From: Acanthornis magna
Taxonomy: Eukaryota > Chordata > Aves > Passeriformes > Acanthizidae
Assembly (NCBI GenBank): GCA_036785705.1
Contig: JAWUZG010000001.1
Span: forward strand, 3,658,001 to 3,722,000
Length of the DNA stretch: 64,000 bases
Reading direction: 5' to 3'
Below, piece after piece: positions 1 through 44,475 of the stretch. The position numbers were made by a program, and so were the translations under genes. Positions within the stretch are counted from its first letter, which is position 1. Each line of letters opens with the position of its first letter. Below the pieces are notes generated by a model. It was not told where the DNA came from, did no database searches, and saw nothing but the letters and a program-made list of their open reading frames with translations.

Positions 1-31625
<31,625 letters not shown>

Positions 31626-31816
31626 GCGCTGGGGCGGCGAGCAGCGGGCAGGCGGGGCTGGCAGGCGGCCTCGGCGCCGTCCCACCCTGCTCGGCGAAGG
31701 ACTAGAAGAAAGAAGATTTTTTATGGCCATATTTTATACTGCAATTCTGAAATGTTTCATTTATCACAAACTGCAATGACTCCAGGAGGAACGGAATCTA
31801 ACAGTCTCTGGTGCTG

Positions 31817-31862
31817 TACATATATATACATATATATATATATATAAATATATATATGTATG
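31817..31862. repeat. TA microsatellite in CAMK1D 3' UTR
   Basis: An almost pure TA run with interruptions (TACATATATATACATA and similar) lies about 190 bp after the CAMK1D stop codon. As RNA it could form a local AU hairpin. Confidence 0.9.
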
Positions 31863-34800
31863 TGAGTCTAGCAATGTTCTAACCAATGAACACTCATTCT
31901 TTTCCCCAGTGATTTACTCTTTTCTCAGTGTAGGTAACAGTATATGTTGTATTTTTTTCCATTAACTACAAACATCTCAACTGGATTATTTAAATAGAGA
32001 TACTTTTCTGAGCATTATTTTTGTTCTTTTAAAAATTACTTCAAGTGATGTCCCTCTTCCAGTTTGCTGGGGGAGAGGCTACTTCTGTAGGTAGGAATTG
32101 GCATTAACTTTGCAACATGGGCGGATTTCAATGGCATGCTATTTCTTGCTCCTCAAATCGGACTGCAAGTCTGTCTGGCTTTATCAGAGCTGTTACTGCT
32201 CAGATTAAGAAACTGTTGCTTTCCCTCCTGTCCTCCTCCTTGAAAGCCATGGGGAGAATTAAATTGCCACCAGCTGGGAGTCGGCTCATCCTTGGCCTCA
32301 TTGCTGCGGTGCTGGGGATCAGCACCCTTGTTTCAGAGGAGAGGCAGGTACACAGTGTCAGGCAGGAGCTGACCAGAGCTGAGCGACAGAAATGACAGAG
32401 CGCAGTCTCACCCTGCAGCTCCCATCTCCTTCGAGTGTGTTATGAGCAGAGGGAAAGAAAAGGAAGATACAGGGCTGGGAATCATCGTCCTCTGCCGCTG
32501 ACTTGCTGTGCTGCCCCCAAGAAAGATTTAATTCATCAGCCTCCCCACAGTGTGGCCTCTGGCATGGGATGCATCCAGGGCTTCATGACAGAGGTGCTGA
32601 GCACCCATAGCTCCTCAGGGCTTTGTCTGGCATTGCTCAGCACCTCCCAGAGTAGCCAAAAGTGGGGATTGGAGAGGAGTGGTGCTTGAAACGCTCTGTA
32701 AAGCACTGGCAGATCCTTGGGTGCGAAGTGCAGGATCTGGGGCAGTGTAGCTCCATCACGCTCAGGCCGAGGGCTGACAAAGAGTGCTGAGCTCGGACAG
32801 CAGGACCTTGCTGAAAGGCACAGGCCCAGGCAGTGGTGGCACTGGCTCTCCCTCCTCCCCACAAGCTCATATACCAAAACAGGCCCAATTTACCTATTTT
32901 TTACTTACTGAATGCATGCACTTCCCAGGCTCTTTGTGCTGGTGCATCTTCAGGAACAGCCACCTATTCAGCACAACACACTCTTGCTGCTGTGCGTTAA
33001 AGCAGCTTGAAACAAAGAGGAGAGCAAATTGAATCACTCAGATTTTGCCCAGATTTGCTAAAGGGCTCCAGGTTACTTCAACACCACTCCCATCTGTGAT
33101 TTTACTTTGAGGAGGTGAGAAGGGAGGCAAGTGGCAGATGTCCTTCACTGGGCACTCTGAGCCCCTCACATCCCAGACAGGTCCATCCCTGCCAGAGGCA
33201 CAATTCCCTGCTGCGTGCTGTGTTGCCACACTTGCCTCATTTATCCTGCACAGGAAATGGTGAAAGCCAGTCACAGACAAAGCTGAATGTATCAGGCAGT
33301 AGTGTCTGTGCTGGGAAAAGCCGTAAGATATGCATTTTTCATTAAGACTTCTATATCTTGCTCCAGCTTTAGTTGGTTGGCTTCAGACAGCAGAGCTGGG
33401 ATTTCATCCATCATACTAAAAAAAAAGCTGGGGAAAAAAGAAGCTGGAGAAGCAGGTGGTAGTGAGTGCTCACTCTGTTTGAAATAGCCATTCCTTCGGT
33501 GGCACTTAGAGCTGTTGCCCCAGAGCTCTAGTTTCCTCTGTATTTAGCTGCTCCCTGTTTTCAGAGGGCTGTGGCACATCTGAGTGAACCCCTGGGAGCC
33601 CCAGTGCACCCCACCGTGCTGCTCACACAGAAAAGGCTTCAACTTCAGTTTCTCGTTTTAGGAAAGAGAGCAGATACTGAACTGTTGGGGGCTTACGGCA
33701 AAACTCTGTATAATTTCCACAGTGAAGACTTCTGGCCAAGATTTGGGCAGAATGAAGGGCAGATGATCTCCTTGCTGCAAGTCACACTCCTGTCCCCATC
33801 CCCTGGCCATTGCCACCATGGACTTTTTATCAGCCTTTGCATCTGAACTCTTTATGTCTTGCTGCAAAAGCATCAAAACATGAGTACAACGCAAGTTAAA
33901 CTCAATCTAAGGCCACTTTATTTTACCAGCCTGAGTAAGGATGTTTTAGTTTTGAGAGATTCCAACCCCAAGAAATTCAAGGTGTTTTGACCCTCCATGA
34001 TTTCATAAGCCCAGCTGGCCCTATTCTGCCCCAGTTTGGCATCAGTGGAGTTCCCCACATTTACACAAGTGCAACCAAAAGCAGCATTTGGTTGGGGAAT
34101 AATTTTGTCTTTGTAGCGCAGTTTTAAAGGTTAGGGCTCAAGTTTTCCCTCTGCACCTCCTCTTCTGAAACCTGAGGTCTGGTTTGAACTTGACCTCAGC
34201 AGATGCTGTGGCCACTGATCAAAATACAGCATCCAGATGAATCTTGCAGAAAAAAAGAAAAGCAAATGGATTTCCGTCTCCAAAACAAAGAGCAGTGACA
34301 GGAGCAAAGGCAGACATGCTGTCCTGCTGGTGGGGGTTCCCAAGCACTGGCTGCCCCTCCTTGCTGGATGCTTTCTGTGGTTTTTTTTTTTTTTGTTGGG
34401 AGGGGTATTCTTTCCTTCCATTGTTGGAATTAGTGTGATTTGGTTTTGTTTCTGCAAGTAATATTCTGCCTTAGTTGTGTAATTTATCATCTTTCTCTTT
34501 GGCTTACTATCAACTGCTGGGATCTTAAGATAAGAAACAGGAGCACTTAAGAGCAGAATTGTTTCTTTCTGCTACAGTTTTGGTGGTGGGGAGCTCTCCT
34601 TTTGTATCAGTGAAACACAGCTGGAGACCTGACCCAGGCTCACCAAACGCTTAGAGATCTCTCCTGCAGCATCTCTTGGTTAAAATTTCTCATTTTAAAT
34701 CTGGGTAAATCTGTTAACAGGGAAGTCTTGGCAGCACCCAGGCCAGATTTTTGGGGGAGAGCTGGAGGTATTTGCCCTTGGCAGCACAGCCTGGTAGGGC

Positions 34801-35613
34801 AAACACTCCAGCCTTGCTTGCCAGGGATGCCCCAGAGCTGTTGGTTGTCCTTCCCCTGCCTCAGCCCTCCTCTGCTCAGCCACTCTCACAGGAGAATGCA
34901 AGGCTGGAGTAAATAATGTGGGCGTGGGGAGAAAGGCCTAAAAGCCCCACAGTAGAAGATTCAAAACAAATCCCCAGCTGACCTTGCTATGAAGGACTAG
35001 GTAGAAAAATCACTCTGGGCTCTTTTCCAATGAACTGTCCTACTAAACAGTCTATGATTTGCTGCTTGCATGAGGACTTCAGCCTGGACTTGGTTTGTTA
35101 CCCTCTTCTGCTTTACTTTACTGGTACCGATGTGTTTTTCCTTTGTAACTTGTTTTCCTCAGCTCCTTCCCCTTCTTTTTCTTTGCTTGCAGCTTTGATT
35201 GTTGATTTTTACCTCCAGAGTCACAGAGGCCATCTCTGATGCCAACAGCAGTGCTCTTGCTGGGAAAACAAAACAAAAAAATATCCAGAAAAGCTCCAGC
35301 TGGCCCCTTAGCCTGCAGAAGAAGTTGTGAGGACAGGCTGCCCGTGAACTCTGCGAGCTGAAAGTCAGTATTGCAGTGGCAGGGGCTTCTGCTGATGATT
35401 TTGCATGTGACTTCATTCCCAGTGCATCCTAACTCTCTGCTGGATCACCCCTTCTGCAGCACGAAATGGATATTGGCCCTGCAGCACGGCTAGCGGGGAA
35501 TTAGGAGTGTGGGGGAAACCTGGCAGTGTTGCTTTCCTGAGACCGTGTCACTCTGCTGCTGATGTCTCTTCTGTCCTGGTTGCTGTTGTACAGATGCCTT
35601 TAGAGTAGTGGGT

Positions 35614-35646
35614 ACAAAAAAACAAAAAAAAAGAAAAAAAAAAAAA
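35614..35646. repeat. A-rich tract
   Basis: The tract consists of runs of A broken by single C and G. It could be an old retroposed tail, but no retroposon body is recognised upstream, so simple repeat is the safer call. Confidence 0.8.
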
Positions 35647-37193
35647 GTAGGATTTTACCTATGGCTTGTGTGTGTCTGTTATGGTTGTGGTGCTGAAATT
35701 AAACCAAGCAGTGATAGAGGTTCATTCTTAACATGAATCAAACACAAAAAGGGATGTGAGCCCACTGGTAGACATCTCCATGTAGTTCTGCCATCAGCAC
35801 TGGGTAGGGATTTCCACTGTGCACGTGTCCTGCATACCTCCATGGCTATTGACAGTATCTTTTATTACCAGTTCTTCTTTTGGGTCCCTGCCTGGTTCTG
35901 AGAGAATTTGGGTCCTAAGGTTTTTTCTGTCCCAGGAGCCAGCATAACCCGTGATCCCAGGCTTTTCTCCCCAAACCCTCTGCAAACCAGAACATGGACC
36001 TCTAGGGTGCCTATGAAATGCAGTTGCAGCTGGCCCTGAGGCTGCCCCCTTCCTATTTTTAGGGAAAAAAAAGCCCAGAGAGAGCCAGATAGCTTTCAGC
36101 CGTTGGCAGGCAGAGAGGATATTGCCCTTTGATGTGAACTTGGCATTAACTAGATCAGCTCTAGGGAAACCTGTGCTATTACTTCCTCCTGTGATAACAG
36201 CTCCAGCCCTGAACAGCACTGGATGAGCACCAGATAAAAGCACCAGACTGACTTTGCCAGCAAGATCATGCAGACTGTGGCCTGTTCCTTTTGCTCTTTC
36301 CAAAGAATCAGGGGATTTATCTACTGGCAAAATAACAGTTTCTAGGCTGAGCCTCAAGGTACAGAAGTAGCTTCCATTCAGCATACGGAAATTCTCATTT
36401 GATGTGATTACTCATGTTCTTGCTCCCATGCATATTTACCTGTCTGAATTGAGGCCTGAATGCATCCCAGAAATTATTCATGGGAAGGGAGTTTTGCCTT
36501 CCTTATCGTGCTTATTTGCACCAGAAACTCGAACACTCATTCAAGCAAAAAGCAGAAACACAGAGACTACGGTATCCAAGGAAAACAGCATCAAGACCAA
36601 GAGTGGAGGATTAGTTGGCAAATCTCTGTCAGCAATGGCTGAGTGAGGGAACAGCAACCTGCTCACAAACGCTGCATGAACAAGAGTTTCCCCTGGTAAA
36701 CCAGCCATCCCGTATTTCATGCCCAGCAGCAAGTTTTACACAATCCCTTTTGTTTTCCCTCACATCCCTGCAGCCGGGTCCTGCCTCCCCATGGTGTCTG
36801 CAGGGTGCTCTGGTCTCACAAGGTGTGTGTTTGTGTGTGCACGTGCGTGCTGAGGCCCCAGGGGTCACAGATTCCCACCGCTGGGAGATCAGGAGCTGGT
36901 CCAGGTTTTTTGGTCTGGCTTTGCACGGTTGGGTCAAAGCTGTGTAAATAGTGTTTGTAGTGGAGGATAGAGGCTCTTTAGCCTGGTCTCTGGTTTTCAA
37001 GAACCCCTTCCCCACCACAAACCGTGCCACTTATCTGTCCAGGTAGCTTTTTTTTTTTTCCTTCTCTTCATAAATGCTAAGGTCAGTAGAATGGCTCTTA
37101 CAGTTTTTCCATACTCCAGAGTGGAATCAGGGCATGTGCTCTCGCAAGCGTTGTGAAAAAACACTGCTGAACTAATGATGACATCAACTGTCC

Positions 37194-37199
37194 AATAAA
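37194..37199 (+). promoter_or_regulatory. candidate CAMK1D poly(A) signal AATAAA
   Basis: This canonical hexamer has a T/GT-rich stretch 25-60 bp downstream (TGTATTAAAC, then TGTTTCTGT). It is the first AATAAA after the stop that looks well placed. Transcript ends would be needed to prove use. Confidence 0.35.
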
Positions 37200-37524
37200 T
37201 GCATGATACTGCACTGCATGTATTAAACTGCTGTTCACTGTTTCTGTATTTCCCGAGCCTTTTCTTTATGCGCATTCAACCCAACCTTCTCTCTGAGGGA
37301 ATTACTTCTATGTATTGCTTTTAAATGACTCAATGTATCTGTAACTCGAAATCCATTGTTAAGTTTAAGTAAATGCAAGAGCTGATGTTTTGTAAACAAG
37401 ATACTGCAAAGCCTGGTAATGTATTTTGTCTTTCTGTTGAATGCTCTGCAGCATGTACAGGAAGAGTCACCATCCAGAGCAGCTTAAAATTGTGCAGCAG
37501 TCACATACACAGGTCTAGAAACAG

Positions 37525-37565
37525 AGAGGAGGGATTCTCACCGGGGAGGTGAGAATCCCTTTTTT
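37525..37565. other. strong perfect hairpin
   Basis: The arms GGGATTCTCACC (37531-37542) and GGTGAGAATCCC (37548-37559) are perfect reverse complements around a 5-nt GGGGA loop. They are extended by A-T and G-T pairs to about 18 bp on the purine side against the T run. It lies about 330 bp after the candidate CAMK1D poly(A) signal. Its role is unknown. Confidence 0.9.
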
Positions 37566-40500
37566 AATACAATACTTAAAATTTTGAGATGCTTCAGAAG
37601 TTCCTACCCTGGGTCACTAACACTCAGAGCTACCAAGAAATATGTTGGTATATCTCTTCGGTTTTTCTTTTTTTTTCTATTGGTTTGTTTTTCCTAGTGA
37701 AAATTCAGATTGGTTCACTCAATTCTTAGTATTTTTCTCTTCCTACAAGATAGTTCTTTCTCACCTGTTACAGAATGAACTGCATTTTGGGGACCAAGAT
37801 GCTGTGATTCTTTACCTGCACAAAATAGAGCAGAGAGCTGAGCTAAACTATCCCATCCTTTCCAAAGCATCACCGCCTAAATGCTACCATTTAATCCCTG
37901 AACCTCCAAGTAATGCCATTTATCCATGGAAGAGTTTGGTGTGGTACTTTTCCTTCTTCCACATGGAAATGGTGCCCTTGCCTTCTCTTCCCTTAGTCAT
38001 TGACCATTTTCATCTGTGCTGGTCTTTCCAAGGCAGGGTACAGGATGCTTCCATGGTACTTGGATTAGCTCCAGCCCAAACCTCTTGTGGGCATCAGCAG
38101 GGCTTTGGTCCCAGCTCTCGAGTGGCTGCTGTGTGGAAGATGCTCGAGTTCCCAACGCTCAAAGCAGCTTCATCTGGAAGGACTGGGAAATTGCTCTGTG
38201 CTCCTGTTCATTTCAAGCAGCAGAGCTGGAGAGCAAGCACCATGCTGGTGGCACAGCCCTTGGAAATTATGCTCCATGGTGGCCAAAAGCACCAAGAAAT
38301 CTTGAGCCCACCTTCAAGGCTGGTGCTCAGCCAGGGCTGTGCCATTGCTGAATCACTGTATGGCAGCCCAAAAAATCATTGATTATCGCTGTAAACCAGC
38401 CTGGGTTCAGAGTGCGGAGGCAGCACCTGGTGCGAGGCTCCATGAGGAGGTGGATGTATGCTGTGGTTCCTGGTGGGTGGGAGCTCCTGGGGGGTTGCTT
38501 GGGGCAGCTCTGAGCTTTTCCATCTCTCATCTTGCATCCCCTGAGCCCAGCATGGCATCACACATGCTGAGTCTTACTAGATCAAGCTGTAGCATGACCC
38601 CAAAGTGAGGAGTGTGGAAGGTTGAAGCTCAGTCGGTGTGACTCGTGTTTCTGGTCAACGTGACGTCAGTGACCTGCTGTACATTGACCTCTAGCTGAGA
38701 AACAACATTTTGGTCCATTTGGGCCTTTTTTTAGATAGATATTTTATTTGAATCAGAAAACAATGAAAAAGAAAAACCTAGTCTGCCCAGAATAGTGACT
38801 CCCTAAATATCCCAACTGCAAAACATCCCTCAGTTGACTTCTAAAGAAAATGCTAGCATGTTTTCTACAAAGGCTTAAATCTTAATCAAGGAATGTCAGT
38901 GTGCCTAATATTGCAGGTCTTGTGATTGATACAAGTTCATAACAGCATCCATGTCCAAAAAGAAGGGAGAATGTGTATTTACTCCATGCATGTATTAAGG
39001 CATCACAAAAGTTTTATCTGCGTAATGAGTTTGCAGTTCTGCAAATTGTTAATGGGGCTACATCGCAAGTGGTTCTCTGCCTTGACAATCATGTATACAT
39101 ATCGAGATTTCTATCATAATGACAATTTAAAGGGATGACTAATTGTTTTCCTCCAATAAATCCAATTAAATCAGCCTGATGTAAAGTCTGATGTTTTTGA
39201 GTGTGTTCATCTCCACCCACATGCAAGAAAGGGAGTGAATAATTTCTGTGGCTGCTCCGCTGCCCTGTTGTGTTTTATGCAATGATGTTCCTTTATGTCC
39301 CAAAGGAGAATCATGAGATTTTCTTTCTGCCCAGTTCACTCCATAGGGAAATGAAAAAAAAAAGGATGGTTTGTCCTTCAGATGTTTCCTAAAGCTGTCA
39401 ATGGAATGGTGCTGGATGTCAACATATGGAGACATGGCTGTCTCCTGGGCACTGAGAATATCTGTGTAGGGCTGGGGAAAGGACATTTTTGTTTTTTCCT
39501 TGTAGTTTTCTCCACTGTTATTTCTTCTTTTCTGGTTTTCACTCACTGGCACAAAAGAATTCCTCCCATCTTAAAATAGGTGGCAAAACCAACATGCCCA
39601 GCAGGGAGATGTGCTTAAGGTCAAAGCCAGGAGGTTTTAGATGGCTGGTTCAGTAACAGAGCTGGAACACACAGCAGTGACAATGGCCAACTCACAGCAA
39701 TGTAGGGAGAAAGGCAAATTACTTACAAAGCTTTTATTTTGTGAATGAAGAAACAACCCCCAGAACCAACATGATAACTCTTTGAAAGCTGTGGTGTGTC
39801 CTCAGAATTAGGACTCGATGGTGGGCTGTACCAGCACAGGTGAGGTGGCCTCCAATTAGTGCTCTGGAAAAAGCACACCCATGGCAAGGTACATCTTCGG
39901 AAAAGTACGTCCATGTGCAAAAATGCAGTGTGGAAGTGTGTAAGTTAGCTGGATTTGGCAAACTTAGAGATGAAGGTCTATCCCATATTTCACCATGGAA
40001 TTAAAATCTCTGCCAGGAAAACTAAAACCTTCTCGTGTTTTGCTTTTAAAATCATGGGTTCCTCCATAGGTTCAGCGGTCACTCAGAGTGTGGCAGGCTC
40101 TTCCAAGATCCCAGTGAGACTGAGCAGGAGATCACCCCAGGACCACTGAAATCCTGATGCATGACATCCTGATGATGTCATGTCAGTATTTACTTGATCT
40201 TTGTACATTCTCTTCACTGCTATGTGCTCAGCCACAAATTCTTGGCTGTTTGCAACGAGGGAGATAAAAAATCAATACAGAGAAGCCAGAGGGACAAGAC
40301 CAAGATGCGACTGTAGAAAATATTTTGCTTGCAACCTTGCCAAAATCCACAGCCATGTTTGCACTGGAGGGAAGGGGACTGTCCTTTCTTTGAAGGCTTT
40401 CAGAGCCTTGGTATGCACTGAGGGTCTGGCTTATGCCGTACATCAGCCTTTCTTCGTGCTACACCAAACCCATTTCTCACTCCTCTGCTCCCCAGCACCG

Positions 40501-41853
40501 TCTCTTGGCAGAACCAGGGCTCCCGTGGGCTGTGGGCAGCTCTCCTTTCAGAGCCAAGAGTTTTGAAAGAGTGATATCTGTTGAAGCAGAGAAGGCACAC
40601 AGCTTTGAGGACCATCCAAGCTGAGCAGGGACAGACCCCTGTGGTTCAGGAGCAGGTGATTCTGAGGAAGAGACATTCAAATACAGCATTTATGCACTGT
40701 AAACAGTCCTACCCTCTGTGGTTATGCCTACACTAAATCTCTTCCTTCAAGCCAAACCTTCCCAGCTTGTCTGTGGATCCACAAAACGCATTGGTCTTGT
40801 GAGGATCCCTCTGGAGATCTTCCATGAGGGGACAATGTGGGCCTGCCCTGCACAAAAGCAATCCCAGGACACTCTGAGCTGTCACAGGGGTAAGAGGATG
40901 TGCTGTTCTCACCATTATGATTCCTCCCAGCTGTGGACATCTCTCAGGGAGGGCATCCACCTACATCACCGTGGGTATGTGCCCTGTCTAGCACACCTGA
41001 GCCCCTGTTTGGTGGGTCTTCTCAACCGTGCTGAATTATTGTGATGATAAACACTTTTTATAGCTCTGCAAGTGAGGAAGAAGGACCATCTGGATTATCA
41101 CTGCAAGTATTCAATTGAGTATTTCCAGATTGTTTGGCGTTTAGGCTTTCTGGATTACACTGGGACAAATTCTTGATTTCCAAACTTTGTTTGCTTATCC
41201 TGAATTCAGAAGTTTATTTCCTTTTTTTAATCTTCAGGGGTTTTCTTTTTATAATTGCAATATTCTGATAAAGTTACGGTAAATTAATGATTCATTTACC
41301 TTCTTCGTAAAAGTGTTTTGTTTAGGGAAATTAATAATAATAGAGCTGAGAGGCAATTTGTTGTTCCCATCAAACTCACGAACTTTGTGCTTTCTTTGGC
41401 GCCATATAGACTATTGTATGTTTTTCATTTTCTTTCTTTAGGGCAGAAGCAAGGGCTGTGTTCACATCTGTGCCTCAGCTTGCAGTCTAACAGTGACCAG
41501 AAATGCATAATAAATCTCACACTAATACTTCTTTTTGTTGCAGGCCAGCTGGGCAGGTACCAACCATACTAAAGAATCACATATCACATCTTCAAGTTTG
41601 CATTTGCTTGAAGTAGCATCTGAAATGTAATTTTCCCTCCCAGTCTCTGACCCAATGCAGCTCAGTGTAGCACCTAAGTGGATGAGATTCCTGTTCCACC
41701 ATAAAGAAAAAATAAACTTATAGTCGGGGTGAGCCTTCTGACCATACTGACCTCTGATGGGAGTTGACAAATAAACTCCTGTTCTCAACAAATAGAACAC
41801 AGATACATGAGGGACACACACTTGGAGTTGTAATATATGTAATACAGTGCTAT

Positions 41854-41965
41854 ATTATCAATTATCTATTATCAATTATATATTATCAATTATCTATTAT
41901 CAATTATATATTATATATTACATATTACATGTTCTATATTCTATATTCTATATTCTATATTCTAT
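41854..41965. repeat. heptanucleotide array, 16 units, with ordered unit variants
   Basis: Sixteen uninterrupted 7-bp units: ATTATCA and ATTATCT/ATTATAT alternate at first, followed by ATTATAT, ATTACAT twice, GTTCTAT once and ATTCTAT four times. Variants are grouped in order along the array. It is followed by a further AT-rich stretch with TTATACAATA repeated to about 42009. It is a non-coding simple repeat. Confidence 0.92.
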
Positions 41966-44280
41966 TCTGTTATACAGTACTATACAATATTATACAATAT
42001 TATATTATTGCAGTGTCTCTATCAGACCAAAGCAGAGGGAAACATGGCATAAACTGAAGGTTTGGCACTAGACTGCTGTGTCTTGTCAGTACTCAAATGA
42101 TGGGATTTTACTGTATTTCAATTACTTTTTGGTCACAATATCTAAAGAGGGAATTAATCTATGCTCAGGTTAGGGATGAATTCTGAAGACAATGTGCAGC
42201 TTCACTACAAACATCAACAAGTTAAGTGCTGAGTCCTCTGGCAATCACCTGGGAGGCTTGAATTGAGGGACTTCAGCTCCTCTTTCCTCTCTAAGTATTT
42301 GCAGTATGCAGAGGGCACCATGTGCTTGAGTTTCCCAATGGTTCCCCTTAAATCTATGGAAAGAACTGACTGTCCAGCAATTCCTCTGGACGAAAGTCAG
42401 AGACCCTGAGGAAAGAGCCAAAGCTGTGATTAAGAAGGGTTTGTTAGCAGAACCCCTGGGGGCTTCACTTACCTGTGCAAAAGAAGCTGGTGACAGACTG
42501 AGGAGATGGTTTAGCTCCAAGGGAGGCTGAACAGAGGGACAGGGTCCTGACAGCTGCTCCTGGAAGTCACTGTGTCCAGGGATTCCTGCAGCCTGGCATG
42601 GCCTGGCAGGGCTGTTGTGCTCTGCACCCAGGCCATGGTCCCCAGCAGCTGATGGAGCTGTACCAGGCTGTGCCCTTTACCACTGAGTTGGTTGTAGTAA
42701 GATGAGCTGAGCACCTCAACTGCAAAGTATTTAATTCTTTAAATTCTCCTATGGCGATGTGATACAGTAGTTCTGTTGAGCTTCAGCCTCATAACTTGCT
42801 TCGATTATCTGTGGCCTTATGGTGGTGATTTAAACCTACTGATTTATTGATTCAGTCTTAATTGGGTCCTGAACTGGGTCATTGCATCATTCTATCTTTA
42901 ATTGCTTTAATGAAAGTCTAGCAAATTAGGCTGGTAATATGATTGCTTAGAGGAATTCTTGCCTGTTCATGCTTCTTAATGAAATCCATAAAAGTGAGAA
43001 AAGGAATTAACTTATCCTACTAAATTGCCACTTGTATTATGGAGTCTGAGCAAAACTCAGAAAATCAATCGGCAGTGTCCTTGGCTCTTCCTCCAAATAT
43101 ACGTTCTCAGAAAGAGAAAACTTAGCACCTCAGCAAACATCCCCACAGGAGAAGAATGAAAGGAAGAAAACAGTAAAATGTGAAGCTAAGACCTGGGTTC
43201 CAGTTCCCATTTCTCAGGTTTCCTTTAACTTTGCATGTAAATCATTTAGGAGAAGACCTAAAACCCTACTTATATCCCAAAACTGGACTTCAGCCCAGTG
43301 GCTAGAGTACACCCTGGAATCCCTCCTCTGGGAGCCCAAATCTCTGTGGGTTTTGAGGTCTTTCATCATGTCCCCAAAAGTTTGACTCATGCCCCATTCT
43401 CTTTACAGTCAGTTTGGTGCTCAGACAAACATTTTAGGCAGAGGACTCAGCACTACCTGTGAAAAAGACAATTTTTTCCCTACTGTGTATTGTGACATCC
43501 AAGAGAAGCATCCTTGGCCCTCGTGGCTGCCCTCCATCACCACTGGCTGCAGCCTCTTGCCTGCACAGCTCCTTTCCACCTCTTCCCCTCTGGATTTCCA
43601 GCAAGGCTGCTGCATCTGCAAGGCATTTTCTACCCACTGGGCTAATGAGCTCTGTGTTGCCAAAGCTGCCTGTAACTTCTTAATGTCCCCCTGTTTTATG
43701 GCTGGAAATATTCTGCTTCCTCCCACTCCTTGCTCATCAGTGAACACCGTACTTCGCATCTCACTTGACCCTGGCTCCTGCTGCAGAGAAAATATCCTTG
43801 CTTACCAGCAGTGCAAAGCCCCCTGCCAGCCCTGCTAATATACCCTGAAGCCTGTTCCATAAAGAATACAAAGAATCTGCTTCAAAACTGAATTTGTGAA
43901 ACCGAAGAAAATCTGCAGTCAATTAAAAGCAATGGGAATTAAGAACACAGCAGATGAGGAATACAAAGTTCAGATCAGCTTGATCCCCAGCGTGACAATG
44001 CATTTTATTTTATCCCTCGAGGAGAATTGGGATTTTTGTCTCTGCATGGGCTGTGACAATGTGGCTGGAAAGTTTCCATTATCTTTTAATTAACCAGTGT
44101 GATTACATTTTGGTTTCTCCAGCCCGTTTAGCCCCTGAGTCAGTGCACAGAACAAAGTCCCTGTCACGGGTGCTCCAAGTGCAGCACTCACCACACTCCA
44201 GGGCTGGACGTGGAACCCCAATACCTGTCCCCAGGCTGCCCACAGCTCTGACTGCACTTCCAGTCCTCCTGGAAGTGTCA

Positions 44281-44475
44281 TTGGCAGGGACACCTTCCAC
44301 TATCCCAGGTTGCCCAAAGTCCCATCCACCCTGGCCTTGAACACTTCCAGGGTTGGGGCATCCCCAGCTTCTCTGGGCAACCTCTACCATGTGTCACTAA
44401 CCTCACAAGAAAGAATTTCTTCCTTATGTCGCATTTAAACCTTATTTTTTGACCATGCACTCTGTCTTGGAGCAA
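44281..44475 (-). mobile_element. CR1 LINE 3' fragment
   Basis: The series GGCAGGGACACCTTCCACTA, GGTTGCCCAAAGTCCCATCC, CTTGAACACTTCCAGGG, GGCAACCTCTACC and AAAGAATTTCTTCCTTATGT is the reverse complement of the CR1 3' UTR region. The final CR1 terminus is missing or has diverged on the left side. Confidence 0.85.

Larger units (their letters stand above)
31626..37220 (+). other. CAMK1D: CAMK1D 3' UTR (extent inferred)
   Basis: The sequence after the stop starts with a short GC-rich stretch (31626-31695), then becomes AT-rich with a TA microsatellite at 31817-31862. A canonical AATAAA is at 37194-37199, with a T/GT-rich stretch downstream, which would make a 3' UTR of about 5.6 kb. An ATTAAA at 35698-35703 is an alternative end. 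Only the first few hundred bases can be called UTR with confidence. An A-rich tract lies at 35614-35646. No other gene is recognised in this span. Confidence 0.5.

Noticed and set aside
35794..36384. 196-codon open frame on the - strand in the CAMK1D 3' region
   Set aside because: No homology is recognised, there is no splice or promoter context, and it overlaps the inferred 3' UTR of the opposite strand.
37531..37566. Rho-independent terminator (hairpin plus T run)
   Set aside because: That mechanism is bacterial. Here the structure is intergenic DNA in a vertebrate, so only the hairpin itself is reported.
42245..42714. GC-richer block suspected to be a retroviral LTR or gene remnant
   Set aside because: No terminal TG...CA repeat pair, primer-binding site, poly(A) signal arrangement or polymerase motif could be found, and its antisense peptides match nothing I recognise.
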